A stretch of DNA of 64,000 nt from Flavobacteriaceae bacterium. GTDB lineage: Bacteria > Bacteroidota > Bacteroidia > Flavobacteriales > Flavobacteriaceae. Position numbers and translations under genes: made by a program. Below, one piece after another: positions 53,437 through 62,982 of this stretch; within the stretch, counting starts at the first letter, position 1; each line of letters starts with the position of its first letter. The notes under the pieces are model-generated. The model was not told where the DNA came from. It did no database searches and saw only the letters and a list, made by a program, of their open reading frames with translations. The stretch covers positions 37,388 to 101,387 of the forward strand of contig NZMG01000007.1 in NCBI GenBank assembly GCA_002694465.1, in the 5' to 3' direction.

Positions 53437-53457
53437 ACTTGTGTAACCAATATTAAA

Positions 53458-55023
53458 CTATTTGGCAATATTGACCGCTCTAGTTTCCCGGATAACGGTA
53501 ACTTTTACTTGACCAGGATAGGTCATATCTGTTTGAATCTTTTGAGAAATTTCGAAAGACAGTTGTGCCGCTTTATCATCACTCACTTTTTCACTCTCCA
53601 CCATCACACGTAATTCTCTTCCTGCCTGAATGGCATAGGCTTTTTGCACACCTCCAAATCCAAAGGCAATATCTTCTAAATCTTTTAAACGCTGAATGTA
53701 AGAATCCAATACTTGCCTTCTTGCTCCTGGGCGTGCACCGCTAATGGCATCGCACACCTGAACAATAGGCGAAAGTAAATCGGTCATCTCAATTTCGTCA
53801 TGGTGAGCACCAATCGCATTACATACTTCAGGCTTTTCACCGTATTTTTCAGCCCATTGCATTCCAAGGATGGCGTGAGGTGTCTCTGTTTCAGCTTCCG
53901 GTACTTTTCCAATATCGTGAAGTAATCCAGCACGTTTTGCCAATTTTGCATTCAGTCCTAATTCCGAAGCCATGACACCACAAAGTCTTGCTACTTCGCG
54001 AGAGTGATGTAATAGGTTTTGTCCGTAAGAAGACCGATACTTCATTCTTCCCACAGCTTTAATTAGTTCTGGATGTAATCCGTGGATCCCTAAATCGATA
54101 ACGGTTCGTTTCCCAACTTCAATAATTTCTTCCTCAATTTGCTTGGTGGTCTTTTTAACCACTTCTTCAATTCTGGCTGGGTGAATACGACCGTCTGTCA
54201 CCAATTTGTGTAATGAGAGTCGTGCAATCTCTCTTCGAACTGAGTCGAAACAAGAAAGTATAATCGCTTCTGGTGTGTCATCAACAATAATTTCTACCCC
54301 TGTGGCTGCCTCAATGGCACGTATGTTTCTTCCTTCTCTACCAATAATACGTCCTTTCACATCATCGCCTTCAAGATTAAAAACCGATACACAATTCTCT
54401 ATGGCTTCTTCAGTTCCTATTCGTTGTATCGTGTTAATGATAACCTTTTTCGCTTCTTGTTGTGCTGTCATTTTAGCCTCTTCAAGGGTGTTTTGTACAT
54501 ATGCCATGGCATTGGTCTTTGCCTCCCCTTTTAAGCTCTCTAATAACTGATTTTTAGCGTCTTCGGCAGATAGACTGGAAATAACTTCAAGTTGCTCTAT
54601 TTGGCTTCGATGAAGTTTTTCTAACTCTGCTTCTTTCTTTTCAATATACTTTAGTTTTTCATCGAAAGCGTGTTTTTGAGACTCTAAATCCGAACTCAAC
54701 TTTTTATTTTTTGCTAACTCGCTCGAAATTTGAGATTCTTTATCACGTATTCTCTTTTCGGCATCAGCTATTTTTTTATCACGGCTTAAAATAACTTTTT
54801 CGTGTTCAGACTTAAGCTCAATAAACTTCTCTTTGGCTTGAAGTATTTTTTCCTTTTTAATAGATTCTGCTTCAGTATTTGCTTCTTTTAGTATAGCCGT
54901 TGCACTTTTCTTTGCAGATTTCATCATTTGTGAGGCTTGCTTTTTTTCAAGTATTTTTGAAATAATAAACCCTAATATCAATCCTGCAACTGCCGCAATT
55001 ATTATTGTAATTATATTGTCCAT
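53458..55023 (-). CDS. rny: ribonuclease Y
   Basis: The 521-residue protein has an N-terminal membrane helix (about 5-22), a long coiled coil (about 30-190), a KH domain ([19 protein letters not shown]) and an HD phosphohydrolase domain ([17 protein letters not shown]). It is an endoribonuclease that starts mRNA decay at the membrane. It lies downstream of zapA, with a 6S-like RNA between. Confidence 0.92.
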   Translation of the reverse strand: MDNIITIIIAAVAGLILGFIISKILEKKQASQMMKSAKKSATAILKEANTEAESIKKEKILQAKEKFIELKSEHEKVILSRDKKIADAEKRIRDKESQISSELAKNKKLSSDLESQKHAFDEKLKYIEKKEAELEKLHRSQIEQLEVISSLSAEDAKNQLLESLKGEAKTNAMAYVQNTLEEAKMTAQQEAKKVIINTIQRIGTEEAIENCVSVFNLEGDDVKGRIIGREGRNIRAIEAATGVEIIVDDTPEAIILSCFDSVRREIARLSLHKLVTDGRIHPARIEEVVKKTTKQIEEEIIEVGKRTVIDLGIHGLHPELIKAVGRMKYRSSYGQNLLHHSREVARLCGVMASELGLNAKLAKRAGLLHDIGKVPEAETETPHAILGMQWAEKYGEKPEVCNAIGAHHDEIEMTDLLSPIVQVCDAISGARPGARRQVLDSYIQRLKDLEDIAFGFGGVQKAYAIQAGRELRVMVESEKVSDDKAAQLSFEISQKIQTDMTYPGQVKVTVIRETRAVNIAK

Positions 55024-55043
55024 TGTTGTTGATTTGGTGAAAT

Positions 55044-55212
55044 AAAAAAGCCTACATTAATAATTGTGATTTTGTATAAACTCCTTAAAAACAAGTTTAG
55101 GGTTAACAAGCTGGTCAAGTATCCGCTCAAAGACGGCTCGCTTTTACAACTTCAACTCACCCTTTTTAAAGAATTCCTGTTGAGTTTACCAAAAAATAAT
55201 ACTAATGTAGGC
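55044..55212 (-). ncRNA. ssrS: 6S-like RNA
   Basis: The ends pair as GCCTACATTA (55212-55203 complement side) with TAATGTAGGC (55059-55050), read on the minus strand, with a second stem GTAAACTC/GAGTTTAT inside and further pairing toward a central loop. T6 follows the closing stem. The length is about 165 bases and the location is between zapA and rny; I recall 6S RNA near zapA in both Proteobacteria and Bacteroidetes. 6S RNA mimics an open promoter and holds RNA polymerase. The fold is seen; the identity is inferred. Confidence 0.6.
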
Positions 55213-55242
55213 AGTAACCTTATTATTATATTTTAAAGAACG

Positions 55243-55533
55243 TTATGCTAAATGATCTTGTAATAGTTTGTTTAAAGCTTCAAGCTTCTCCTCTATTTGT
55301 TCTTGATCATTTACTTTATCAATGTCTTTTTGTTCTACCTGAGCTGCAAACTGAAGGGCACACATTGCCAAAACATCTTGTTTGTCTCTTACGGCATAAC
55401 TATTTTCAAAACGCTTAATCATCTCTTCTATTTTCTTAGTGGCTTTTCTAAGCCCCTCTTCTTGATTAGGGTTAATGGTTAATGGGTAAACCCTGTCTGC
55501 AATAGAAAGCTTTATTTTTAACGCGTTCGACAT
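55243..55533 (-). CDS. zapA: cell division protein ZapA
   Basis: The ATG at 55533 (MSNALKIKLSIADRVYPLTI) gives 96 residues with the ZapA beta-hairpin head and C-terminal coiled coil (VEQKDIDKVNDQEQIEEKLEALNKLL). It bundles FtsZ. The longer in-frame ORF would cover the upstream gene and is spurious. It starts 11 bases after the coiled-coil gene. Confidence 0.88.
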   Translation of the reverse strand: MSNALKIKLSIADRVYPLTINPNQEEGLRKATKKIEEMIKRFENSYAVRDKQDVLAMCALQFAAQVEQKDIDKVNDQEQIEEKLEALNKLLQDHLA

Positions 55534-55544
55534 TGATTTTATTG

Positions 55545-55835
55545 TTATTCGGAAAGTTGAGCAATGCATTGATCTATTTCCCGAACTAAAGCATTTATTT
55601 TGAGTTTTGTATCTCGTTTGTATTGGTCGCTGCCAAGCATTGAGTTTGCTGTTTTTAAACACTCAAACTTTTCTTTCCAATCATCAATTTGTTGTTTAGA
55701 TTGACGTTGTTGTTCTTTTAAAATCTGAACTTCTTCTTCAAGTTTAAGCTTACTTTGCTTCAGTTTTTCAAAATTATGAAGCAACTTGCTTATTCTATTT
55801 TCAAGAGAATCAACAATATCTGAAAGTTGAGACAT
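55545..55835 (-). CDS. ZapB-like coiled-coil protein
   Basis: The 96-residue protein is almost all coiled coil (about 1-60: IVDSLENRISKLLHNFEKLK) with a short tail (INALVREIDQCIAQLSE). In Bacteroidetes such a gene commonly precedes zapA; a ZapB-like role in the division ring is inferred from size, fold and position. Confidence 0.75.
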   Translation of the reverse strand: MSQLSDIVDSLENRISKLLHNFEKLKQSKLKLEEEVQILKEQQRQSKQQIDDWKEKFECLKTANSMLGSDQYKRDTKLKINALVREIDQCIAQLSE

Positions 55836-55863
55836 TCAATGAGCTTTATCAATACTTATTTCA

Positions 55864-55894
55864 CAAAGTTAACATTCGGGTTTAAATAAGCCAA
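55864..55894 (-). promoter_or_regulatory. Bacteroidetes promoter for the zapB-like/zapA unit
   Basis: On the minus strand TTG (55894-55892), 20 bases, then TAACTTTG (55871-55864). It lies about 28 bases before the coiled-coil gene's ATG. Confidence 0.65.
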
Positions 55895-55983
55895 CTCTTT
55901 TTCTGTATTTTTTTGTAATATTGATACGAAGTACAATAAAATCGAAAACTCCCCATTAATTCTTAGTGTAACAACCTCATAAA

Positions 55984-57675
55984 ATGAAGCACTTTATCCT
56001 TTTCATTTTCCTTTCTACGTGCTTGGTCCGTAGTCAAGAAAATATTCCAACAGATTATTTTAGCAATCCGTTAGACATTACGATGATACTTTCTGGAAAT
56101 TTTGGTGAGTTACGGAGTAGTCATTTTCATAGTGGGCTCGACATTAAAACACAACAAAAAACGGGTTTTCCTGTCTATGCCCCTGCCGATGGCTATGTAA
56201 AACGCATTAAAGTATCACACTATGGTTATGGGAAAGCTTTGTATATCCAGCATCCTAATGGATACAATACAGTGTATGCCCACTTAGATAAATTTGATGG
56301 TGAAATTCAAAAATATGTAAAGAGAAATCAATACAATAAAGAAACTTTTGAAATTGAACTTTTTCCAGAAGCATCTGTATTGCCTGTAAAAAAAGGCGAC
56401 ATTATTGGGTTTACTGGTAATAGCGGAAGCAGTGGTGGTCCACATCTTCATTTTGAAATAAGAGATGCGGCTTCCCGCCCTATGAATCCTATGCTTTTTG
56501 GTATAGAAATTCCAGATACAAAAGAACCACTTATAAACAGTGTTTTTGCATACCCAATAAGCGAAGACGCACACGTAGATCAATCACAAAATCCTGTAAA
56601 ACTTAGATTGAAAAGACAAAAAGACGGTTCTTATGTCGCTGAAAATATTAAAGCCTTCGGAAAAATTGGCTTTGGAGTGTCTGCTTACGACCAACAGAAT
56701 GGAGCTTCCAACAAAAATGGAGCCTACCAGATTAAAACAAAGTTTAATGGTGAAGAACGATTTACTGTCCTTTTTAATAAATTTTCATTTGATGAAACGC
56801 GCTATTTAAATAGGTATATAGATTATAAATATTTTGAAACCAATAAGAGTCGTGTTCAAAAACTATTTAGACAATCTAATAATCCGCTTAGCGTCATTAC
56901 ACAAGAAGTTGATAATGGATATGTGCAAGTAGAGGACGGTTTTGCTTCAGTTTACACTATAGAGGTAAAAGATTTTAAAGAGAATTCGGTGTTAATTACC
57001 ATTCCTATTGATGGAAAAAAGGATGAAATTCTCACCCCAAAAATAGTGGAAGAAACTTCAGATTATATTTATGCAAATCAAGCAACTTCCATAACAAAAG
57101 GAAAATTTAGCATCTATATTCCTTCCGAAAGTTTATACGAAGACACCTATCTTTCTATAGAAGCAAAGGGTGATACGCTAAACTTTCATGAAGACATTAT
57201 TCCTATTCACAGAAATATTAGTATTACCGTTGATGCTTCAAACTATGAAGAGTCAGATTTAGACAAACTCTATATTGGTAGGATTAATTATAGAGGAACT
57301 CCATATTATAACACTACTTCTCGAAAGGGTTCAAAATTAACCGCAGGAATTCGGACATTTGGTAAATATTGCCTCGCCATGGATACCATTCCTCCTATTA
57401 TTGAACCAAAAAACTTTAAAGATGGACAATGGATTAGTAAACTAGATGAATTAAAAATTAAGATTGATGATAAAGAATCTGGTATAAGTAGCTATCGTGC
57501 CACCATTAACGGAAAATTTATTTTAACAGAATATGATTATAAAAAAGACGTTCTTATATATGATTTTAATGACAATGTGATAGAAGAAACCGAAAACAAT
57601 TTAAAACTTATCGTTGTGGATAATGTGGGAAATAGTACTACATTTGAAGCAACTTTTTTCAGAAAACAACTTTAA
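55984..57675 (+). CDS. M23 family metallopeptidase (LytM-type)
   Basis: The 563-residue exported protein has a signal peptide (1-17), then the M23 domain (about 40-165) with HSGLDI carrying the zinc His and Asp, and GPHLHFEIRD carrying the HxH motif. The long remainder is beta-rich, possibly Ig-like, ending VDNVGNSTTFEATFF. The active site is complete, so it should cut peptidoglycan cross-bridges or another peptide. The following TonB-receptor gene starts 9 bases later. Confidence 0.87.
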   Translation: MKHFILFIFLSTCLVRSQENIPTDYFSNPLDITMILSGNFGELRSSHFHSGLDIKTQQKTGFPVYAPADGYVKRIKVSHYGYGKALYIQHPNGYNTVYAHLDKFDGEIQKYVKRNQYNKETFEIELFPEASVLPVKKGDIIGFTGNSGSSGGPHLHFEIRDAASRPMNPMLFGIEIPDTKEPLINSVFAYPISEDAHVDQSQNPVKLRLKRQKDGSYVAENIKAFGKIGFGVSAYDQQNGASNKNGAYQIKTKFNGEERFTVLFNKFSFDETRYLNRYIDYKYFETNKSRVQKLFRQSNNPLSVITQEVDNGYVQVEDGFASVYTIEVKDFKENSVLITIPIDGKKDEILTPKIVEETSDYIYANQATSITKGKFSIYIPSESLYEDTYLSIEAKGDTLNFHEDIIPIHRNISITVDASNYEESDLDKLYIGRINYRGTPYYNTTSRKGSKLTAGIRTFGKYCLAMDTIPPIIEPKNFKDGQWISKLDELKIKIDDKESGISSYRATINGKFILTEYDYKKDVLIYDFNDNVIEETENNLKLIVVDNVGNSTTFEATFFRKQL

Positions 57676-57684
57676 TTTTTGCTT

Positions 57685-60147
57685 TTGAAGACGCTACAAT
57701 TTACCCTACTGCTCCTCTTTACACTATTAACAACTTTAGTTTCGGCACAAACAGCTACCATAAAAGGACTTGTTTTTGATGAAAACAATAAGCCTATCTC
57801 TGGTGTAAATGTTGTGGCTGGCGATAGCGGAACACTCACTACCTTTGAGGGCGCGTACATTCTTGAAATACCTTCAAACCAAGATGTTACTGTTGTATTT
57901 TCCTACATTGGATTTAAGGATGCAAGACTTACATTAAACTTAAAATCCAATGAAGATTTTGAGTTTAACCCTACTCTAAGCGTAAGTATTGAACAAATTG
58001 GGGTTGTTGAAATTGATATTAAAAAGAGAAAAAGAATCGAAGGAATTACATCCCTTACTCCTGAAACTATAAGACGAATTCCAGGCGCTAATGCTGGAGT
58101 TGAAAATGTATTGCAATCGTTTGGAGGTGTTAATGCTAACAATGAATTAAGTACACAATACGCTGTGCGCGGTGGAAACTATGATGAAAACTTAGTGTAT
58201 GTTAATGAAATTGAAGTCTATCGTCCATTCCTCATCCGAAGTGGACAACAAGAAGGATTGAGCTTTGTGAATAGTGATTTAACTTCAAGTGTCGATTTTT
58301 CGGCGGGTGGATTTCAAGCAAAATTTGGCGATAAACTTTCTTCTGTATTAGACATTACCTATCGTCGTCCCACAAGTTTTGAAGCTTCCCTAGATGCTAG
58401 TTTATTAGGGGCAAGTGTTTCGGTAGGTGGAAAATCCAAATCTGGACGTTTAACTGGAATTGTAGGACTTCGATACAGAGACAATAGTCTTTTTGTAAAT
58501 GCCAAAGAAACAGAAACTAATTTTAGACCCAAATTTGCAGATGCACAAACCTATTTAACGTATAAGGTAAGTAGCAAGTTTGAGTTGGGAATTTTAGGAA
58601 ATGTTTCTATAAACGATTATCAATACGAACCTTTAACGCGTCAAACAAACTTTGGAACTCTTGCCGATCCTCGTGCGTTGTTGGTATTTTATGAAGGTCA
58701 GGAAGAGGATAGATACAATACTTATTTTGGAGCTTTAAAAGGCACCTACGCCTTATCAGATAACTATACAGCTAAGTTTATTGGTTCTATTTATCAAACT
58801 ACCGAAAAAGAATACTACGACATTCTAGCACAGTATCTTTTAGGTCAAGTAAATACAAATATTGGAGATGAAAATTTGGGTGAAGTTGAATTTGCTGAAG
58901 GCATTGGCGGGCAACTAACCCACGCAAGAAATGACTTAGATGCCCTCATTATGAATTTCCAGCATAAGGGTATATATAATATAAAAGATAGCCGAATTGA
59001 ATACGGAATAAAATATACTCGCGAAGATATTCGTGACCGTATTCAAGAATATGAAATTATAGATTCTGCTGGATTTTCTATTAGACCTCCCCTTGAGGAC
59101 TATGCAAACGATCAGCCATATGAAGCATACGATTCCCCTATTGTACCTTACACCACAATCAGAGCACAAAATGATGTTCAAATTAGCAGAATTTCTGGTT
59201 TTGCACAATGGAGTAAAAGAACTTCTTTAGGGAATAACGAATTATATCTTAACGCTGGTGTTCGCGCACAAAATTGGAATGTAAGTGGCGACGGTATTAA
59301 AAGCACAACACAAACCGTATTTAGCCCAAGAGCTCAAATAACATTAAAGCCCGATTGGGATATGGATATGTTATTTCGTCTTTCGGGAGGGTTTTATCAT
59401 CAGCCGCCTTTTTATCGTGAATTACGAGACTCAACTGGAACTGTTAGGCCAGGTGTAAAAGCACAACAATCTATTCATATCGTATTCGGAAATGATTATA
59501 GCTTCGATTTATGGGAGCGTCCTTTTACATTAAATTCGGAAGTATATTACAAAAGCCTAACCGATGTAAATCCCTATACCCTTGAAAACGTACGAATTCG
59601 TTATAGAGCTAACAACAATGCCATTGCCTACGCCTATGGAGTAGATTTACGTTTAGCAGGTGAATTTGTACCTGGAACTGAGAGCTGGGTAAGTTTTGGA
59701 TACCTTAAAACAGAAGAAAATATAGATGATCGCGGTTATATTTTTAGACCCACAGACCAGCGTTTAAAGTTTGGAGTTCTCTTTCAAGATTACGTGAAGA
59801 TAATTCCCGATTTAAAAATGTATCTCAATATGGTTTATAATACTGGATTACCCGGTGGATCTCCTAGTTACGCAGACCCTTATAACTTTCAAACTAGGTT
59901 AAACGATTACAAAAGAGCAGATTTAGGAGTATCCTATGTGCTAATTCACGATAAGAAAAGAAAAGACAGTGGGATATTTAAGTCGTTTAAGGAATTAACT
60001 ATTGGTGCAGAGATATTCAATATTTTTGATGTGCAAAACTCTATTACAAACACCTTTGTGAGAGATGTATACACCAAAGTTCAGTATGCTATTCCTAATT
60101 ATTTAACTCCTAGAGTTTTTAATGTGAGAATAACTTCAAGATTTTAA
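57685..60147 (+). CDS. TonB-dependent receptor
   Basis: I start at TTG 57685 (MKTLQFTLLLLF); another TTG two codons upstream is possible. The 820-residue protein has a signal peptide, a carboxypeptidase-regulatory-like domain (about 25-105, ATIKGLVFDENNKPISGVNV), a plug (IRRIPGANAGVENVLQSFGG, YAVRGGNYDENLVYVNEIEV) and a barrel ending VFNVRITSRF. No STN domain and no SusD partner. It is probably in one transcript with the M23 peptidase, a pairing I have seen in Flavobacteriia. Confidence 0.85.
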   Translation: MKTLQFTLLLLFTLLTTLVSAQTATIKGLVFDENNKPISGVNVVAGDSGTLTTFEGAYILEIPSNQDVTVVFSYIGFKDARLTLNLKSNEDFEFNPTLSVSIEQIGVVEIDIKKRKRIEGITSLTPETIRRIPGANAGVENVLQSFGGVNANNELSTQYAVRGGNYDENLVYVNEIEVYRPFLIRSGQQEGLSFVNSDLTSSVDFSAGGFQAKFGDKLSSVLDITYRRPTSFEASLDASLLGASVSVGGKSKSGRLTGIVGLRYRDNSLFVNAKETETNFRPKFADAQTYLTYKVSSKFELGILGNVSINDYQYEPLTRQTNFGTLADPRALLVFYEGQEEDRYNTYFGALKGTYALSDNYTAKFIGSIYQTTEKEYYDILAQYLLGQVNTNIGDENLGEVEFAEGIGGQLTHARNDLDALIMNFQHKGIYNIKDSRIEYGIKYTREDIRDRIQEYEIIDSAGFSIRPPLEDYANDQPYEAYDSPIVPYTTIRAQNDVQISRISGFAQWSKRTSLGNNELYLNAGVRAQNWNVSGDGIKSTTQTVFSPRAQITLKPDWDMDMLFRLSGGFYHQPPFYRELRDSTGTVRPGVKAQQSIHIVFGNDYSFDLWERPFTLNSEVYYKSLTDVNPYTLENVRIRYRANNNAIAYAYGVDLRLAGEFVPGTESWVSFGYLKTEENIDDRGYIFRPTDQRLKFGVLFQDYVKIIPDLKMYLNMVYNTGLPGGSPSYADPYNFQTRLNDYKRADLGVSYVLIHDKKRKDSGIFKSFKELTIGAEIFNIFDVQNSITNTFVRDVYTKVQYAIPNYLTPRVFNVRITSRF

Positions 60148-61292
60148 TTTTCGACGAATTCCTTTAATGTTGCAATGACATAATCGATTTCTTGTTTCGT
60201 ATTAAAGCAAGAAAACGAGAATCGAATTGAAGGATTTTTTAGTTTGCCAGGAGAAAGTATTTGTTTAAGAACATGGGAACCTTCATCACTTCCACTCTGG
60301 CAAGCACTTCCTTGCGAACAAGCAATACCTTTTAGATCCAATTGAAATACTAACAATTGAGCTTTATCTTCAGGAATAGGTAAATTCACGCTTAATATAG
60401 AATAGGTGCTTTGTTCGGAGTCACCACTTAAACCATTAAAAGTAACGTTGTTAATGTTTTTTGTTATTTCAGTTTTAAAATATTCCTTTAAAGAGGCTAC
60501 ATATTGTTTTTCATTCTCCAAATTTTGATATGCAATTTTTAACGCTTCGGTCATTCCTGCAATAGCATATACCGCCTCTGTCCCTGCCCGAAGCCCTCGC
60601 TCTTGACCACCACCAACAATAAGTGGTTTTAAACCAGAATTCTTTCGTACAAATGCAAAACCTACACCTTTAGGACCATGGAATTTATGTGCCGAAGCTG
60701 CTGCAAAATCTATGGGAACTTTTCCAAAATCAGTTTTAAAATGTCCAATAGATTGTACCATATCACTATGAAACAAAGCGTCATTTGCTTTTGAAATCGA
60801 TGCAATCTTCTCGATAGGTAAAAGCGTTCCTATCTCATTATTAACGTGCATAAGACTAACAAGAGTTTTGCTATTTGATTTTTTCAAAAGAATTTCAAAA
60901 TGATCAATATCAATACTACTATCCTCTTTATGGTTTACGTATACAACTTCGATTCCCTCTTTTTTCTGAAGGGATTCAACTGTATGAAGCACTGCGTGAT
61001 GCTCTAATTTACTAGTAATAATAGTTTGAACTCCTAAACTCCTAACACAACTCTGTATAGCAAGATTATCGGCTTCGGTTCCACCAGATGTGAATATAAT
61101 TTCTGAAGCCTGTACATTAAATAACTTCGCAATTTCTTTTCTACAATTCTCAAGCAACGATTTAGATGACCTACCATATGTATGTGTAGATGAAGGGTTT
61201 CCATATTCTGTTTTAAGAACATTCGTCATGGTGTGGATTACCTCATTTCGCAACTGGGAGGTTGCCGCGCTATCAAAATACACTTTCTTCAT
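60144..61292 (-). CDS. cysteine desulfurase family protein (NifS/IscS-like)
   Basis: The 382-residue PLP enzyme keeps FTSGGTEADN, the PLP Lys203 in SAHKFHGPKG, and the catalytic Cys331 in SACQSGS. It converts cysteine to alanine and hands on sulfur for Fe-S clusters or tRNA thiolation. No iscU or suf partner is adjacent, so the target pathway is open. It overlaps the convergent receptor gene by 4 bases. Confidence 0.88.
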   Translation of the reverse strand: MKKVYFDSAATSQLRNEVIHTMTNVLKTEYGNPSSTHTYGRSSKSLLENCRKEIAKLFNVQASEIIFTSGGTEADNLAIQSCVRSLGVQTIITSKLEHHAVLHTVESLQKKEGIEVVYVNHKEDSSIDIDHFEILLKKSNSKTLVSLMHVNNEIGTLLPIEKIASISKANDALFHSDMVQSIGHFKTDFGKVPIDFAAASAHKFHGPKGVGFAFVRKNSGLKPLIVGGGQERGLRAGTEAVYAIAGMTEALKIAYQNLENEKQYVASLKEYFKTEITKNINNVTFNGLSGDSEQSTYSILSVNLPIPEDKAQLLVFQLDLKGIACSQGSACQSGSDEGSHVLKQILSPGKLKNPSIRFSFSCFNTKQEIDYVIATLKEFVEN

Positions 61293-61318
61293 AAAACTCT
61301 ATTAATCGTAAGATTCTG

Positions 61319-61326
61319 CAAAAATA
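61319..61326 (-). promoter_or_regulatory. -7 box TATTTTTG
   Basis: On the minus strand a perfect TAnnTTTG match about 27 bases before the desulfurase ATG. No clear TTG at standard spacing. Confidence 0.45.
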
Positions 61327-61397
61327 CATATTAATATCTCTTATTGGCAGACGCTTTACAGAAGAATTCCTTTATTTTGCAATACAAATAAAAAAGT

Positions 61398-62285
61398 ATG
61401 AAAAGACTTCTTGTTTTTTTTCTTCTAAGCATCTTATTCTTTGGATGTAATGACGGAGATGTAATTGTTACTTCTTTCAGCTTTGAGGATACCGATCTTC
61501 AATTTTGCACTGGAAGTGACTCGCACCTATTTTTCAAGATTAATAACGCTGATACCGAATCTATTTCCTTGCTTTTTCAAGGTGACTCGGATATTTTTTT
61601 TACTTCAGATACCACTAGAGTAACCCTTGATGGGACTTCAAACTATATAAATTTCAGAATTTATAATGGCCAAGTTAGTTCTAGTTATTTCTGCAATGAA
61701 GTCCCGCCAACCACACCACAAGTTATTGAGGAATATCTAGGCAACTCAGGAGTCGCCGAACTCGTAACTATTGCTAGTTATGATGATTTAGACGGAATTG
61801 ATAGTGACGACGAAGGATTATTGGACACAGATGAAGACGGAATTTTAAATTACTTCGATTTTGATGACGATGGTGATAATGTTCCAACGCTTCTTGAGTT
61901 GGATACTGAAAATGCGGACGGCGACAACAATCCTTTAACAAATCCAAAAGATACTGATGGAGATTCAATTCCAGATTATTTGGACGATGATGATGACGGA
62001 GATGGCGTATTAACTAGATATGAAGATGCCGATTTGAATTTAGACCCAACTAACGACATAGATGATATAACAGTTGGCCCAAATTTTTTGAATCCGAAAG
62101 TTTCTAATAGTTATATTATAGATGCCTACAGAGAACACTCATTCGATTTTTCTACTAATATTGTATTAAAAATTTACAATTTAGTTCTAACCAATGGAAA
62201 TGAGCAAATAACTTACGAAACTCTTATTTTGGGGAGTATAGAGGGAATACAAGATGGAACCCTATTAACTACCCCTAACTTCTAA
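61398..62285 (+). CDS. lipoprotein with thrombospondin-type-3-like calcium repeats
   Basis: The 295-residue product has a lipobox (FFGC, Cys17), a beta-like N-terminal half, then acidic D-x-D-x-D-G repeats (about 140-225: DTDEDGILNYFDFDDDGD, DTDGDSIPDYLDDDDDGDG) as in TSP3/OmpA-associated calcium-binding segments, and a beta-like tail. It should be an outer-membrane, calcium-stabilised protein. The family is not recognised. It overlaps the convergent Smr gene by 4 bases. Confidence 0.72.
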   Translation: MKRLLVFFLLSILFFGCNDGDVIVTSFSFEDTDLQFCTGSDSHLFFKINNADTESISLLFQGDSDIFFTSDTTRVTLDGTSNYINFRIYNGQVSSSYFCNEVPPTTPQVIEEYLGNSGVAELVTIASYDDLDGIDSDDEGLLDTDEDGILNYFDFDDDGDNVPTLLELDTENADGDNNPLTNPKDTDGDSIPDYLDDDDDGDGVLTRYEDADLNLDPTNDIDDITVGPNFLNPKVSNSYIIDAYREHSFDFSTNIVLKIYNLVLTNGNEQITYETLILGSIEGIQDGTLLTTPNF

Positions 62286-62836
62286 ACTCCCATTATGGAT
62301 TGAGGAATATAGACTTCAAGAGCACCTCGACCATATTTTTGATAATCAGCATCGTAACATTTTAAATCTTCATACCTTCCAATTAAAAACTCTAATTCTG
62401 CTCGTAGCACACCCTCTCCTATCCCATGAATAAAGACAATTCTTTGAATTTTTTTTCTAATGGCAAATTCTAATTTATGCTTTGCACCATCCATCTGAAT
62501 ATTTAGTATTTGATAGCTTGATAAACTTTTATGGTTGTTTACTAATTGTTCAATATGCAAATCTACTTCCATAGGAGGTAATGTTCCTTTTTTAACTCTT
62601 AGATTCTGCTTTCTTTTTGGTTTTGACTCCATTTCAGAATAAATGGCATTATTAATTCCATCCAGAAATTTATCTTTAGAAATGCCTTGATCTAATACTA
62701 TTTCGTTCTGACTAAAGGTCATTTCAAAACCATCATTTGTTTCAATTAAAATAGATTGACCGTTTACTTCTTTAACTATTCCCCAAATATCTTCGTCTAA
62801 AACAGACACCCTTACTCCTAAATCAATTTTTTTCAT
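62282..62836 (-). CDS. Smr-domain protein with N-terminal KOW/DUF2027-like segment
   Basis: The 184-residue protein has a short N-terminal beta domain (VRVSVLDEDIWGIVKEVNG), a basic linker and a C-terminal Smr domain (VDLHIEQL at the start; VFIHGIGEGVLRAEL is the HGxGxG block). Smr domains are MutS2-type endonucleases or RNA-processing units; this stand-alone version is common in Bacteroidetes. The exact role is unsettled. Confidence 0.82.
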   Translation of the reverse strand: MKKIDLGVRVSVLDEDIWGIVKEVNGQSILIETNDGFEMTFSQNEIVLDQGISKDKFLDGINNAIYSEMESKPKRKQNLRVKKGTLPPMEVDLHIEQLVNNHKSLSSYQILNIQMDGAKHKLEFAIRKKIQRIVFIHGIGEGVLRAELEFLIGRYEDLKCYDADYQKYGRGALEVYIPQSIMGV

Positions 62837-62982
62837 AGCTCAAAGAAATAAAAATAATGGCTAGCATTTCAAAAAGGAAGAAATTTCCTTCAAAACATGC
62901 AGATATTTAAAAAATATTATTATTTTTACAACTTGAAATAGAAGGCTTTACCCCAAATAAACCCTTCATAAACATAATAAGT

